Made by a program: the position numbers and the translations under genes
Origin: Merdimonas sp963929015
Lineage (GTDB): Bacteria; Bacillota; Clostridia; Lachnospirales; Lachnospiraceae
Reading direction: 5' to 3'
DNA length: 64,000 nucleotides
Assembly (NCBI RefSeq): GCF_963929015.1
Contig: NZ_CAWVHE010000018.1
Location: 62,001 to 126,000, forward strand
In this document: one piece after another, positions 33,801 to 45,172 of the stretch
Numbering within the stretch: position 1 is the stretch's first letter
Layout: every line of letters begins with the position of its first letter
The notes under the pieces: generated by a model
What the model saw: the letters and a program-made list of their open reading frames with translations, nothing else
Told to the model about the DNA's origin: nothing
The model's database searches: none

Positions 33801-34717
33801 CGTCCCGTATGAATATCGGACAGGTGCTGGAGATCCATCTGTCTCTGGCTGCCAAGGCTCTTGGCTTCAACATTGCCACACCGGTATTTGACGGTGCAGA
33901 TGAGAACGATATTATGGATACGCTCGACCTGGCAAATGATTATGTCAACTTAAGCTGGGAAGAGTTTGAGGCTAAGCATAAAGAAGAGCTGCTTCCGGAA
34001 GTGCTCCAGTATCTGTCTGACAACCGTGAACACAGAAAACTGTGGAAGGGCGTTCCGATCTCCAGAGACGGAAAAGTACGCCTGCGTGACGGACGGACCG
34101 GCGAGTTCTTTGACAGTCCGGTTACCATCGGACACATGCACTATCTGAAGCTGCACCACCTGGTAGACGACAAGATCCACGCACGTTCTACCGGACCATA
34201 CTCTCTGGTTACCCAGCAGCCTCTGGGTGGAAAAGCCCAGTTCGGCGGACAGCGTTTCGGAGAGATGGAAGTATGGGCGCTGGAGGCATATGGCGCGTCT
34301 TATACGCTGCAGGAGATCCTGACTGTGAAGTCCGATGATGTGATCGGCCGTGTGAAGACCTATGAGGCGATCATCAAGGGCGAGAACATTCCGGAACCCG
34401 GTATTCCGGAGTCCTTCAAGGTACTCTTAAAGGAACTGCAGTCTCTGGGACTGGATGTGCGTGTCCTTCGGGATGACAACACAGAAGTTGAGATCATGGA
34501 GACGGTAGATATGGGTGAAACCGATTTCCGTTCTCTGATCGAAGGTGACAGGAAGTATCGTCAGGATGACAATTTTGGGGCACAGGGCTATACCGAACAG
34601 GAATTCCAGGGAGAAGAACTGGTAGATGTAGAAGAAGAGCCACAAGAAGACGATTATCAGCTGGATTTTGACGAAACGGATGATTTTGGATTTGACGATC
34701 TGTCAGATGATGAATAG
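30848..34717 (+). CDS. rpoB: RNA polymerase beta subunit
   Basis: A 1289-residue beta subunit of RNA polymerase. The chain starts MEKNRIRP with the conserved RMSYSRQKEVL segment. It has the rifampicin-pocket region around SQLSQFMDQNNPLGELTHKRRLSALGPGG (about residues 495-525), where Asp and His match drug-sensitive sequence, GRMCPIETPEGPNIGL, the GDKMAGRHGNKGV loop and the C-terminal GGQRFGEMEVWALEAYGA. An acidic tail rich in Asp and Glu ends the protein. The gene has its own promoter, since two transporter genes separate it from rplL, and is followed 14 bases later by rpoC. Confidence 0.98.
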   Translation: MEKNRIRPIKSGKSSRMSYSRQKEVLQMPNLIEVQKDSYQWFLDEGLKEVFDDISPIADYSGHLSLEFVDFTLCEDDVKYSIEECKERDATYAAPLKVRVRLHNKETDEINEHEIFMGDLPLMTSTGTFVINGAERVIVSQLVRSPGIYYAISHDKLGKKLYSCTVIPNRGAWLEYETDSNDVFYVRVDRTRKVPITVLIRALGIGTNPEILELFGEEPKILASFEKDAATNYQEGLLELYKKIRPGEPLAVDSAESLITSMFFDPRRYDLAKVGRYKFNKKLMLRNRINGQVLAEDVVSPLTGEVIAEAGTKATRELADQIQNAAVPYVWIARPDEERNIKVLSNMMVDITSIVDVDPKEVGVTELVYYPVLAGILEETAGDVEELKSAIRRDIHDLIPKHITKEDILASINYNIHLEYGLGNDDDIDHLGNRRIRSVGELLQNQYRIGLSRLERVVRERMTTQDLEGISPQSLINIKPVTAAVKEFFGSSQLSQFMDQNNPLGELTHKRRLSALGPGGLSRDRAGFEVRDVHYSHYGRMCPIETPEGPNIGLINSLACYARINQYGFVEAPYRKVDKSDPANPRVTEEVVYMTADEEDNYHVAQANTPLDAEGHFVHKNVSGRYREETQEYERSMFDYMDVSPKMVFSVATALIPFLQNDDANRALMGSNMQRQAVPLLMTEAPVVGTGMEEKAAVDSGVCVVAEEGGVVERSASNEITIRQDDGSLKKYKLTKFMRSNQSNCYNQRPIVFKGDRVEAGDVIADGPSTSNGEMALGKNPLIGFMTWEGYNYEDAVLLSERLVQDDVYTSVHIEEYEAEARDTKLGPEEITRDIPGVGDDALKNLDERGIIRIGAEVRAGDILVGKVTPKGETELTAEERLLRAIFGEKAREVRDTSLKVPHGEYGIVVDAKVFTRANGDELSPGVNQAVRIYIAQKRKISVGDKMAGRHGNKGVVSRVLPVEDMPFLPNGRPLDIVLNPLGVPSRMNIGQVLEIHLSLAAKALGFNIATPVFDGADENDIMDTLDLANDYVNLSWEEFEAKHKEELLPEVLQYLSDNREHRKLWKGVPISRDGKVRLRDGRTGEFFDSPVTIGHMHYLKLHHLVDDKIHARSTGPYSLVTQQPLGGKAQFGGQRFGEMEVWALEAYGASYTLQEILTVKSDDVIGRVKTYEAIIKGENIPEPGIPESFKVLLKELQSLGLDVRVLRDDNTEVEIMETVDMGETDFRSLIEGDRKYRQDDNFGAQGYTEQEFQGEELVDVEEEPQEDDYQLDFDETDDFGFDDLSDDE

Positions 34718-34731
34718 GGAGGAGTGCCAGG

Positions 34732-38454
<3,723 letters not shown>

Positions 38455-38461
38455 ATAGAGT

Positions 38462-38515
38462 ATCCCGCGAAGGAAGTGTGCAGACAGAGCGCAGATCCTT
38501 TGCGGGATTTTCTTT
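38462..38515 (+). terminator. Intrinsic terminator after rpoC
   Basis: ATCCCGC...AGGA pairs with TCCT...GCGGGAT and is followed by TTTTCTTTT, ending just before the ribosome binding site of the next small gene. Confidence 0.8.
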
Positions 38516-38532
38516 TGAAGGGGGAAGCGGTT

Positions 38533-38733
38533 ATGTTACTTTTAGATATCCAGATGAATCTGTCCACCGCAGTGGCGGGAGCTGTGGTTCTTGGCACTTT
38601 TCTCCTGGCGCTTCGTTATCTGTGGAAACAAAGAAAGGAGAAAGGACCCTGCGCGAGCTGCGGCGCTGACGGTTGTACAGGCTGCGTCTGTAAAAGGCAG
38701 ATGGACTCAAAGGAGACAAAGGATATAAATTGA
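38533..38733 (+). CDS. FeoB-associated Cys-rich small membrane protein
   Basis: A 66-residue protein with an N-terminal transmembrane helix (about residues 10-30), a basic stretch and a cluster of cysteines in the pattern GPCASCGADGCTGCVCK. This layout matches the FeoB-associated Cys-rich membrane protein family, thought to help ferrous iron uptake or handling. No feoB gene is in the window. AAGGGGG lies 8 bases before the ATG. The gene sits immediately downstream of the rpoC terminator, so it is expressed by read-through or from a weak promoter of its own. Confidence 0.75.
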   Translation: MLLLDIQMNLSTAVAGAVVLGTFLLALRYLWKQRKEKGPCASCGADGCTGCVCKRQMDSKETKDIN

Positions 38734-38758
38734 CTTTTTACAGGGATAAGCTTATAAT
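38730..38758 (+). promoter_or_regulatory. Promoter of the M24 peptidase gene
   Basis: TTGACT (38730-38735), a 17-base spacer and a perfect TATAAT (38753-38758). The -35 box overlaps the stop of the small Cys-rich gene. Confidence 0.85.
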
Positions 38759-38829
38759 TGAGGTTGGAAAAAACCGGAAGGAAACTATTTCGGTTTACAA
38801 TGTCTATTTAAAGAAAGGTTGGGGAAAAA

Positions 38830-39915
38830 ATGGACCAGAACAAAGTTTCTAGAGTACTGAAATCAATGGAAGAAAAAGGTGTTCCTCAGATGATCGTGTC
38901 CGATCCGGTTGCGATCTTTTATCTGACAGGCAAGTGGATTTTCCCGGGAGAAAGGCTTCTTGCGCTGTATCTGAATGTGAATGGAAATCACAAGATGATC
39001 ATTAACAAGCTGTTTCCGCAGGAGACAGATCTGGGCGTTGACATTATTTACTATGATGATATTGAAGACGGCGTAGAGATCTTAAGCAGATATGTGGATA
39101 AGGATAAAGTCATGGGTATTGATAAGACATGGCCCTCCAAATTCCTGATCCGTCTGCAGGAACTGGGCGGCGGAAGCAAGTTCGTAAACGGTTCTCCGAT
39201 CGTTGACTATATCCGTATGGTCAAAGACGAAAAAGAGCAGGAACTGATGAGAGAGTCCTCCAGAATCAATGATATCGCTATGGAGCGTATCATTCCCTGG
39301 GTAGTAAAGGGACTGACAGAGAAAGAACTGAACGCCAAGATGCGGGAGATTTACAAAGAACTGGGATGTGAGGATGTATCCTTTGATCCGATCACAGCAT
39401 ATGGACACGGCGCAGCAGATCCGCACCATGTAACAGATGATTCCAAGGGAAAGCGCGGCGACTGTGTTATCCTGGATATCGGAGCATTCAAGGACAACTA
39501 TGCATCTGATATGACCAGAACCGTATTCATCGGCGAGGTTTCCGACCGCGCAAGAGAGATTTATGACATCGTATGCGAAGCCAACAGACGCGGTATTGAG
39601 GCTGCAAAACCGGGCAACCGTATGTGTGATGTAGACCTGGCTGCAAGAAATTACATCGAAGAGAAGGGATACGGACAGTATTTCACGCACAGAACCGGAC
39701 ATTCCATCGGTCTGGAAGACCATGAGTTCGGCGATGTATCTTCTGTAAATGAGGATATCATCCAGGTTGGACAGTGCTTCTCTGTTGAGCCTGGTATCTA
39801 TCTGCCGGATGAAAATATCGGCGTTCGTATTGAGGACCTGGTTATCATTACCGAAGACGGTTGTGAAGTTCTGAATCACTTTACCAAAGATCTGATCGTG
39901 GTTCCGGAAGAGTAA
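38830..39915 (+). CDS. M24 family Xaa-Pro peptidase
   Basis: A 361-residue cytoplasmic dipeptidase or aminopeptidase of the M24B family that cleaves Xaa-Pro bonds. The N-terminal creatinase-like domain (residues 1-130) is followed by the pita-bread catalytic domain. The five metal ligands can be placed in ILDIGAFKDNYASDMTRT (two Asp), TGHSIGLEDHE (His), FSVEPGIY (Glu) and GVRIEDLV (Glu). The gene has its own consensus promoter and terminator. In a proline-fermenting anaerobe it would help release proline from peptides; this link is inference. Confidence 0.9.
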   Translation: MDQNKVSRVLKSMEEKGVPQMIVSDPVAIFYLTGKWIFPGERLLALYLNVNGNHKMIINKLFPQETDLGVDIIYYDDIEDGVEILSRYVDKDKVMGIDKTWPSKFLIRLQELGGGSKFVNGSPIVDYIRMVKDEKEQELMRESSRINDIAMERIIPWVVKGLTEKELNAKMREIYKELGCEDVSFDPITAYGHGAADPHHVTDDSKGKRGDCVILDIGAFKDNYASDMTRTVFIGEVSDRAREIYDIVCEANRRGIEAAKPGNRMCDVDLAARNYIEEKGYGQYFTHRTGHSIGLEDHEFGDVSSVNEDIIQVGQCFSVEPGIYLPDENIGVRIEDLVIITEDGCEVLNHFTKDLIVVPEE

Positions 39916-39951
39916 TACTCCGGATCATATCTGTATCACAGAAAAAGCGAG

Positions 39952-39991
39952 GGAGCAGAGATTCTATCAGTAGAATTTCTGCTCCTTTTAT
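39952..39991 (+). terminator. Intrinsic terminator after the M24 peptidase gene
   Basis: GGAGCAGA...TTCTA and TAGAA...TCTGCTCC form a long stem with loop TCAG, followed by TTTTATG. Confidence 0.88.
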
Positions 39992-40036
39992 GTTACAATG
40001 ATTGCAGTCAAAAGGAACAAAGGAGGCAGCCATAAC

Positions 40037-40600
40037 ATGAATCGTGAACAGGCACATGAAATCCTGATGAAATATATGCAGGGTGAGAATTATATCACGC
40101 ATTCCTATGCGGTAGAAGCAATTATGAGAGGGCTGGCAAAAAGGCTTGCGCCCGATGAGGTGGAATACTGGGGGATCGTAGGACTTTTACACGATCTGGA
40201 TGAGGAACAGTGCGACTGGAGAAATGACATGAGCACCCACGGCCCCACATCTGTGGAAATCCTGAAAAAGGAGGGCATTGACGACAAGGTGTTGTTCGAC
40301 GCCATCTGCGCTCACAATCCCAAGAGCGGTGTGAAGGCAAAGACAAAACTGCAGTATGCGGTTCTGGCGGCGGACCCGATGAGTGGTTTTGTAAAAGCAG
40401 TGGCGCAGATCTACCCGGATAAGAAGATTGCAAGCGTAAAGCACAAATCCGTAATGAAGCGGTTTAACGAACATCGTTTTGCAGCAGGAGCAAACCGGGA
40501 TTACATGGAAGCCATTGAATTTACAGGATTAAGCCTGGATGATCTGATCGATGTGGCGCTGGAGGAGATGGGTGCGATCGCTGATGTCTTGGGATTATAA
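40037..40600 (+). CDS. HD-domain phosphohydrolase
   Basis: A 187-residue HD superfamily protein. The metal-binding residues are suggested by THSYAVEAIM near residue 22, the HD pair in GLLHDLDEEQ near 50, and later His and Asp residues in AICAHNP and AADPMSG. These proteins act on phosphate esters or nucleotides; the substrate is not evident. The frame is open 13 codons upstream, but AAAGGAGG lies before the ATG at 40037. It is followed 57 bases later by a sugar-phosphate nucleotidyltransferase gene. Confidence 0.85.
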   Translation: MNREQAHEILMKYMQGENYITHSYAVEAIMRGLAKRLAPDEVEYWGIVGLLHDLDEEQCDWRNDMSTHGPTSVEILKKEGIDDKVLFDAICAHNPKSGVKAKTKLQYAVLAADPMSGFVKAVAQIYPDKKIASVKHKSVMKRFNEHRFAAGANRDYMEAIEFTGLSLDDLIDVALEEMGAIADVLGL

Positions 40601-40657
40601 TGCGGCAGAGGCATCGAACCTCAATATTACCTGAATGTATCGTGAGAGGAAAAGAGT

Positions 40658-41575
40658 ATGAAGACAACACTGATTATCATGGCGGCCGGGATCGGCTCCC
40701 GTTATGGCGGCGGGATCAAGCAGCTTGCAAAAATGGGGAAGCACGGCGAGATCATTATGGATTATTCCATCTATGACGCCAAAGAGGCGGGATTTGACAA
40801 AGTTGTTTTCATTATCCGCAAGGATATTGAAAAGGATTTTAAGGAAGCGATCGGAGACCGGATCCGGGAACAGATCGAAGTAGAATATGTGTTCCAGGAA
40901 CTTTCCGATCTCCCGGAAGGATTTCAGGTTCCGGAAGGCCGTGTAAAGCCCTGGGGAACCGGACAGGCAATTCTCTGCTGCAAAGATGTGGTAAAGGAAC
41001 CCTTTGTCATTATCAACGCGGATGATTACTATGGAAAAGAAGCGTTCCGTAAGCTGCATGATTTTCTGATCCGTGAAAAAGACTGCGGTGCAAAGTATTG
41101 CATGGGAATGGCAGGATTTGTACTGAAAAATACTCTGAGTGAAAACGGGACGGTTACCCGCGGGATCTGCAAAGCAGATGAGCATGATATGCTGACGCAT
41201 GTAGTAGAGACTACAGGGATTGGAAGAGATGCAGACGGACGTCTGGTCTGCGATGATCCGGAGGTACAGAAGTGGGTGACCGAACAGGAGCGGGTATCCA
41301 TGAATATGTGGGCCGGCGAACCTGCATTTATCGAGTATCTGGAAGAGGGATTCCGGGAATTCCTGGCAGATGCTTCCGGTGATCCCCTGAAAAAAGAATA
41401 CCTTCTGCCTACGATCGTAGACCAGCTGATCCGGAAGGGGGAGGCAAAAGTAAAGGTGCTGGAAACCCAGGATAAGTGGTTTGGAATTACTTATAAAGAG
41501 GACAAGCCTGCCGTGGAAGCTGCTTTTGCGAAGCTGATCGAAGACGGGGTTTATCCGGAAAAACTGTGGGGATAA
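40658..41575 (+). CDS. Nucleotidyltransferase family protein (sugar-phosphate type)
   Basis: A 305-residue GT-A-fold nucleotidyltransferase. The N-terminus has the nucleotide-binding pattern IIMAAGIGSRYGGGIKQL, in which the usual GxGTRxxxxTxxxPK is modified. GTGQAILCCKD and the acidic INADDYYGKEAF near residue 120 form the sugar and metal site. The final third is helical. The closest general role is activation of a sugar or alditol phosphate with NTP, but no pathway genes flank it. GAGAGGAAAAG precedes the ATG. The gene ends at a hairpin shared with the convergent Rpn-like nuclease. Confidence 0.8.
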   Translation: MKTTLIIMAAGIGSRYGGGIKQLAKMGKHGEIIMDYSIYDAKEAGFDKVVFIIRKDIEKDFKEAIGDRIREQIEVEYVFQELSDLPEGFQVPEGRVKPWGTGQAILCCKDVVKEPFVIINADDYYGKEAFRKLHDFLIREKDCGAKYCMGMAGFVLKNTLSENGTVTRGICKADEHDMLTHVVETTGIGRDADGRLVCDDPEVQKWVTEQERVSMNMWAGEPAFIEYLEEGFREFLADASGDPLKKEYLLPTIVDQLIRKGEAKVKVLETQDKWFGITYKEDKPAVEAAFAKLIEDGVYPEKLWG

Positions 41576-41584
41576 AAAGAAAAG

Positions 41585-41622
41585 AACAGCCTGTTCTGTA
41601 TAGAACGGGCTGTTGCTTTTTT
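41585..41622 (+). terminator. Intrinsic terminator between convergent genes
   Basis: AACAGCC-GTTCT pairs with AGAAC-GGGCTGTT and is followed by GCTTTTTT; the T-run touches the stop of the minus-strand nuclease gene. Confidence 0.88.
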
Positions 41623-42460
41623 ATAAGTGTAGTTCTTTTAAAAGCTGCTCCTGATAAACAGGATCCTGCGCGGCCTTCAGGATATCATCTGTTCTTCCCA
41701 TTTCTGATAGCTTCAGGATCAGGCGGTTGATCTCGCTTCTTCCTTCTTGAAGCCCTTCCTGGCGGTTTTCTTTAAATTCATCCGCAAATAATTCTCTTAA
41801 TGCATCGCACATTTCCTTCGCCTCCTCGAACATTTCGTGGTTTGCTCTTACAATAATATCCATGACGGACTGATATAATTTATCTTTTGTATGTTTTTGA
41901 TACGCCTCCACCAGAAGTTCGGCATCCGGTTCTCCGTCCAGCTGGTTTGTCAGATGGCTTAACCAGAGATTTTCGGTTTTGGAAAGCTGCCGGGTGACCA
42001 GAATCTGGATGGGAATATAATCCCCGGTTATGTAGTAGATGCCTTCGTCTGCCCTTTTGATCTGGTAGTTTCGCTTTTCTTCCAGATAGCGCATCAGTTT
42101 CTCCGGGTAATGGTGGCTGATGAAGGTTAAGGTGACTTCTTCCATAGGAACCCGGTCGGTGGCAGGGGCGTCTGCTTTATAAAAGCAGGCGTATCCGTAC
42201 AGCTTATAAAATGCTTCGACATCCAGGGTGTCGGCTGGGCTTTTATACTCCACCAGATTATAAGTCCGGAAAATCCTGCCGATATTTTTCCGGATGGGCG
42301 GAGCATTTTCCTTTTTGATGATTAGCACATCAATTTCTTTTGGTTTTGTTCCAAGCTGATGCTCGTTCTCAAAGACCAGATACCTGGCTTCAGCGGCCAG
42401 TTCGATCTGGATTCCTGCGAAGAAGGCAGGGTGCCACTGGAGCTTAGCTTGTTTCTCCAT
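41621..42460 (-). CDS. Rpn-like PD-(D/E)XK nuclease-family protein
   Basis: A 279-residue protein. The N-terminal half carries a PD-(D/E)XK-type nuclease core: an Asp in KEIDVLII near residue 44 and the E-x-K motif in NLVEYKSPAD near residue 70. The C-terminal half is helical, with a Glu/Gln-rich coiled segment and the tail YQEQLLKELHL. Such proteins are multicopy in Lachnospiraceae and relate to the Rpn/PD-(D/E)XK transposase-like families, which promote recombination. GGAGG precedes the ATG. A fragment of its C-terminus recurs at 46037-46078, which suggests family members have been lost or shuffled. Confidence 0.75.
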   Translation of the reverse strand: MEKQAKLQWHPAFFAGIQIELAAEARYLVFENEHQLGTKPKEIDVLIIKKENAPPIRKNIGRIFRTYNLVEYKSPADTLDVEAFYKLYGYACFYKADAPATDRVPMEEVTLTFISHHYPEKLMRYLEEKRNYQIKRADEGIYYITGDYIPIQILVTRQLSKTENLWLSHLTNQLDGEPDAELLVEAYQKHTKDKLYQSVMDIIVRANHEMFEEAKEMCDALRELFADEFKENRQEGLQEGRSEINRLILKLSEMGRTDDILKAAQDPVYQEQLLKELHL

Positions 42461-42807
42461 ACGTCAAACCTCCTTATACGATTGAGTCAGGAGATTCGCT
42501 TTTCAGAGAAAACTCCTGCTTAAAAATGGGATATAAAGCACGAATTTTCTGAAAAGCAGATTTTTTGAAGCAAAATCTGTCGTATGAATAATTAAGAAAT
42601 GTTTATCTTTACATCTGGTAAAGATAAAAAAGAAAAATAGAAAACTCCATATGCTTTTCTTTATCTTAGCATATGTTAGAGAGGCCGGGCAATAGAAACC
42701 TGCTGTTAATAAGAGCTTTTAGTGGAAGGGAGCAGGATTCTATGCTATACTGGACGAGATCTATGGATGACGATCATGTATGAAAAAGGTTGGCAAGGAG
42801 GAGATCC
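42461..42807. other. Intergenic region with two inverted repeats
   Basis: This 347-base stretch holds no gene. An inverted repeat GCTTTTCAGA...AAA / TTTTCTGAAAAGC spans 42494-42558 upstream of the minus-strand nuclease gene. A perfect 11-bp palindrome TTTATCTTTAC/GTAAAGATAAA with loop ATCTG lies at 42602-42628 and could be an operator. A TATACT -10-like box (42746-42751) with no good -35 precedes the tlpA-like gene. Confidence 0.6.
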
Positions 42808-43380
42808 ATGAAGAAAAAACGGTTGAGCGTGATATTGCTGACGGCTGTGCTTGTGGCAGCACTTTGTTCCTGCGGAAAAGAGGAGGAACCAAAGGACACG
42901 GAGATTTCTGAAAGTACACAGGAGCCGGCGGATCCTTCTGGTGAAGCACTGTTTGGAGAATTTGAGGCAGAAACAATAGATGGAGAGAGCGTGACACAGG
43001 ACATTTTTGGTCAGTCGAAGCTTACGATGGTAAATATCTGGGGAACTTTTTGCGGACCCTGTATCCAGGAGATGCCGGAACTGGGTGAGATCAGCCGTTC
43101 CTATGACACAGGTGAATTTCAGATGATCGGGTTAATCAGCGACGTTATGGAGCCGCAGGATGCGGATGCGAAAGAGATTATTGATTCCACACAGGCAGAT
43201 TATGTGCATCTGATTGCTTCTCCTGATCTGCAGAGAAATATTTTAAGCAGGGTTAGTGTGGTGCCGACCACAGTATTTGTGGATGAGAACGGTAATCAGG
43301 TCGGGGAGGCTTATGCCGGAAGTCGGTCTAAGGAAGACTGGATGGGAATCATTGAAGAATTGAGAGGCGAGGTACGGTGA
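42808..43380 (+). CDS. TlpA-type thioredoxin-fold lipoprotein
   Basis: A 190-residue exported thiol-disulfide protein. A signal peptide ends at VAALCSC, where Cys22 is the probable lipidation site, followed by an acidic linker. The thioredoxin-like domain has the active site WGTFCGPCIQEMPEL (Cys82 and Cys85) and the cis-Pro in VSVVPTTVF. AAGGAGG precedes the ATG at 42808. Its stop overlaps the GTG start of a small CxxC protein by four bases, which in turn overlaps a polyferredoxin-type membrane gene. The three therefore form a tightly coupled extracytoplasmic redox unit. Confidence 0.9.
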   Translation: MKKKRLSVILLTAVLVAALCSCGKEEEPKDTEISESTQEPADPSGEALFGEFEAETIDGESVTQDIFGQSKLTMVNIWGTFCGPCIQEMPELGEISRSYDTGEFQMIGLISDVMEPQDADAKEIIDSTQADYVHLIASPDLQRNILSRVSVVPTTVFVDENGNQVGEAYAGSRSKEDWMGIIEELRGEVR

Positions 43381-43550
43381 GGAAAGGCAGAAAGGCAGAC
43401 ATAGCTGGGACAGGATACCGCAGATGGCTGTGGGCGCTGTTGCTGGCTGCGGGGATTTGCTTTTTAGGCATTGGGATCTGGCGCGGGGAGGCGCAGACCG
43501 TGTGGATCAAAGCAATTTATATATGTCTGGAGTGTATTGGAATTGGGTAA
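43377..43550 (+). CDS. CD1871A-family small CxxC membrane protein
   Basis: A 57-residue protein starting at GTG (43377) inside the stop of the TlpA-like gene (GTGA overlap). It has a basic N-terminus, one transmembrane helix (RWLWALLLAAGICFLGIGIW) and the C-terminal motif ICLECIGIG. This matches the clostridial CD1871A-type proteins whose hallmark is a CLEC-type CxxC near the end. It is so short that standard gene finding often misses it. Its two cysteines, flanked by a thioredoxin-like lipoprotein and a 4Fe-4S membrane protein, suggest a thiol relay across the membrane; that role is inference. Confidence 0.8.
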   Translation: MRKGRKADIAGTGYRRWLWALLLAAGICFLGIGIWRGEAQTVWIKAIYICLECIGIG

Positions 43551-44394
43551 ACGAATAAGACTTTGGGTGCAGATTGCTTTTACTGCGCTGACCAACGGGT
43601 ATATCTTTGGTTTTCTTACAGGGAAAATCTATACAGGTCCCACAAAGACTATCTGTGTGCCGGGGCTGAATTGCTACTCCTGCCCGGGAGCGCTTGGCTC
43701 CTGCCCTATCGGAGCTTTGCAGGCAGTTCTGACCGGAGGTTCCAGGTTTTCCTTTTATGCAGTAGGATTTCTGTTGTTGTTCGGTTCTTTGTTTGGCCGC
43801 TTTATCTGCGGATGGCTGTGTCCGTTCGGACTGGTGCAGGATCTGCTTTATAAGATCCCGTTTTCCCGGAAGCGGAAGAACCTGCCCGGACACCAGTGGC
43901 TGGTAAGAGTAAAGTATCTGGTCCTGGTGATCCTGGTAATTCTATTGCCAATGGTTGTGACAGGGGAATTTGGCCAGAGGTCGCCCTGGTTTTGCCAGTA
44001 TCTCTGCCCCGGCGGGACTTTGATGGCGGGACTGCCGCTGGTGGCGTCTTCTCCGGCGCTGCAGGATGCCGCAGGAGTATTGTTTGGCTGGAAGGTTGCG
44101 GTTCTGCTACTGTTATTTTTGCTGGCAATCGGAGTATACCGTCCGTTCTGTAAATATCTTTGTCCGCTGGGGGCGGTGTACAGTTTCTTTCATTCCGTAG
44201 CCTGTTACCGGTACCGGGTAGAAGATACCTGTATCCGGTGCGGGAAATGCCAGGAAGCCTGCAAGATGGACATTCGGACCTGGAAACAGCCAAACAGCCC
44301 GGAATGTATCCGGTGCGGCGACTGTATCCGGGCCTGTCCGGTACAGGCGATCCAAAAAGAGCCCTTGCTTCGGGGGAGAAAGAAGGAGGAATAA
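43543..44394 (+). CDS. NapH/polyferredoxin-type 4Fe-4S membrane protein
   Basis: A 283-residue integral membrane protein with about five helices and two C-terminal ferredoxin motifs, CIRCGKCQEACKMDI and CIRCGDCIRACPVQAI. N-terminal cysteines in CYSCPGALGSCPIGALQ and later CGWLCPFGLVQDL, YLCPGGT and YLCPLGAVYSF are those of the NapH/CcoG-like family. It probably moves electrons across the membrane. I place the start at TTG 43543, 10 bases behind TGGAG and overlapping the small CxxC gene; the frame is open to 43471. Coupling to the TlpA protein suggests it supplies reducing equivalents to extracytoplasmic thiols. Confidence 0.85.
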   Translation: MGKRIRLWVQIAFTALTNGYIFGFLTGKIYTGPTKTICVPGLNCYSCPGALGSCPIGALQAVLTGGSRFSFYAVGFLLLFGSLFGRFICGWLCPFGLVQDLLYKIPFSRKRKNLPGHQWLVRVKYLVLVILVILLPMVVTGEFGQRSPWFCQYLCPGGTLMAGLPLVASSPALQDAAGVLFGWKVAVLLLLFLLAIGVYRPFCKYLCPLGAVYSFFHSVACYRYRVEDTCIRCGKCQEACKMDIRTWKQPNSPECIRCGDCIRACPVQAIQKEPLLRGRKKEE

Positions 44395-44397
44395 AAA

Positions 44398-45168
44398 ATG
44401 GATCTTACACATGCAGTCCGCAGATTTGAGGAATATCTGGACGACTATGACAGGGAGGACGATAAGATCCGTCTGAAGATCACTCATACCTACGGGGTGA
44501 TGGAATATAGTAAAAAAATAGCGGAAAGGATGGACCTTTCCGGGGAGGATCAGACACTGGCGCAGATCATCGGTCTGCTCCATGATATCGGAAGATTTGA
44601 GCAGGTAAAACGCTTTGACAGCTTTGAACCGGGCACCATGGATCATGCCGGATTCGGGGTGGAGATCCTGTTCGGGGAAGGCCTGATCCGGGAATTTGTA
44701 GAAGAAGATACCTGGGATCCGGTCATCCGGACGGCAATCGCAAAACACAGTGATTTCCGGCTGGAAGGAATCTCGGATGAACAGGAACTTCTCCATACAA
44801 AGATCATCCGGGATGCAGACAAGCTGGATAACTGCCGGGTGAAACTTTGCGATCCCGTAGAAACCTTTATGGGAGCCACAGCTGAAGAGGTGGGGAGAAG
44901 CCAGATAAGTACAGAAGTTATGAATGAGTTTCGTAAGAAAGAATCCATTTTCTCTCCGCTCCGAAAAACGAAGATGGATTACTGGCTTTCGTATCTGGCT
45001 TACTTTTTTGACATCAATTTTCCGGCCTCATTTGCCATGATCGTAGAAGAGAATTATCTTTCCAGGCTGGAGAAGCGGATCCCCTATACGGATCCAAAGA
45101 CAGCAGAGGAGATGCGGGAGGTTTTTGAGACCCTGGATCGGTTTATCCGGGAAGGGGCGGTCCGGTAG
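44398..45168 (+). CDS. HD-domain phosphohydrolase
   Basis: A 256-residue HD superfamily protein. Metal ligands are suggested by ITHTYGVMEYS near residue 28, GLLHDIGRFEQ near 61, MDHAGFG near 81 and IIRDADKLDNC near 138. This arrangement is common in stand-alone HD hydrolases that cleave nucleotides or other phosphate esters; the substrate is unknown. The ATG lies three bases after the stop of the 4Fe-4S protein gene, and GGAGGA overlaps that stop. It probably belongs to the same transcript but need not share its function. Confidence 0.85.
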   Translation: MDLTHAVRRFEEYLDDYDREDDKIRLKITHTYGVMEYSKKIAERMDLSGEDQTLAQIIGLLHDIGRFEQVKRFDSFEPGTMDHAGFGVEILFGEGLIREFVEEDTWDPVIRTAIAKHSDFRLEGISDEQELLHTKIIRDADKLDNCRVKLCDPVETFMGATAEEVGRSQISTEVMNEFRKKESIFSPLRKTKMDYWLSYLAYFFDINFPASFAMIVEENYLSRLEKRIPYTDPKTAEEMREVFETLDRFIREGAVR

Positions 45169-45172
45169 TTTC

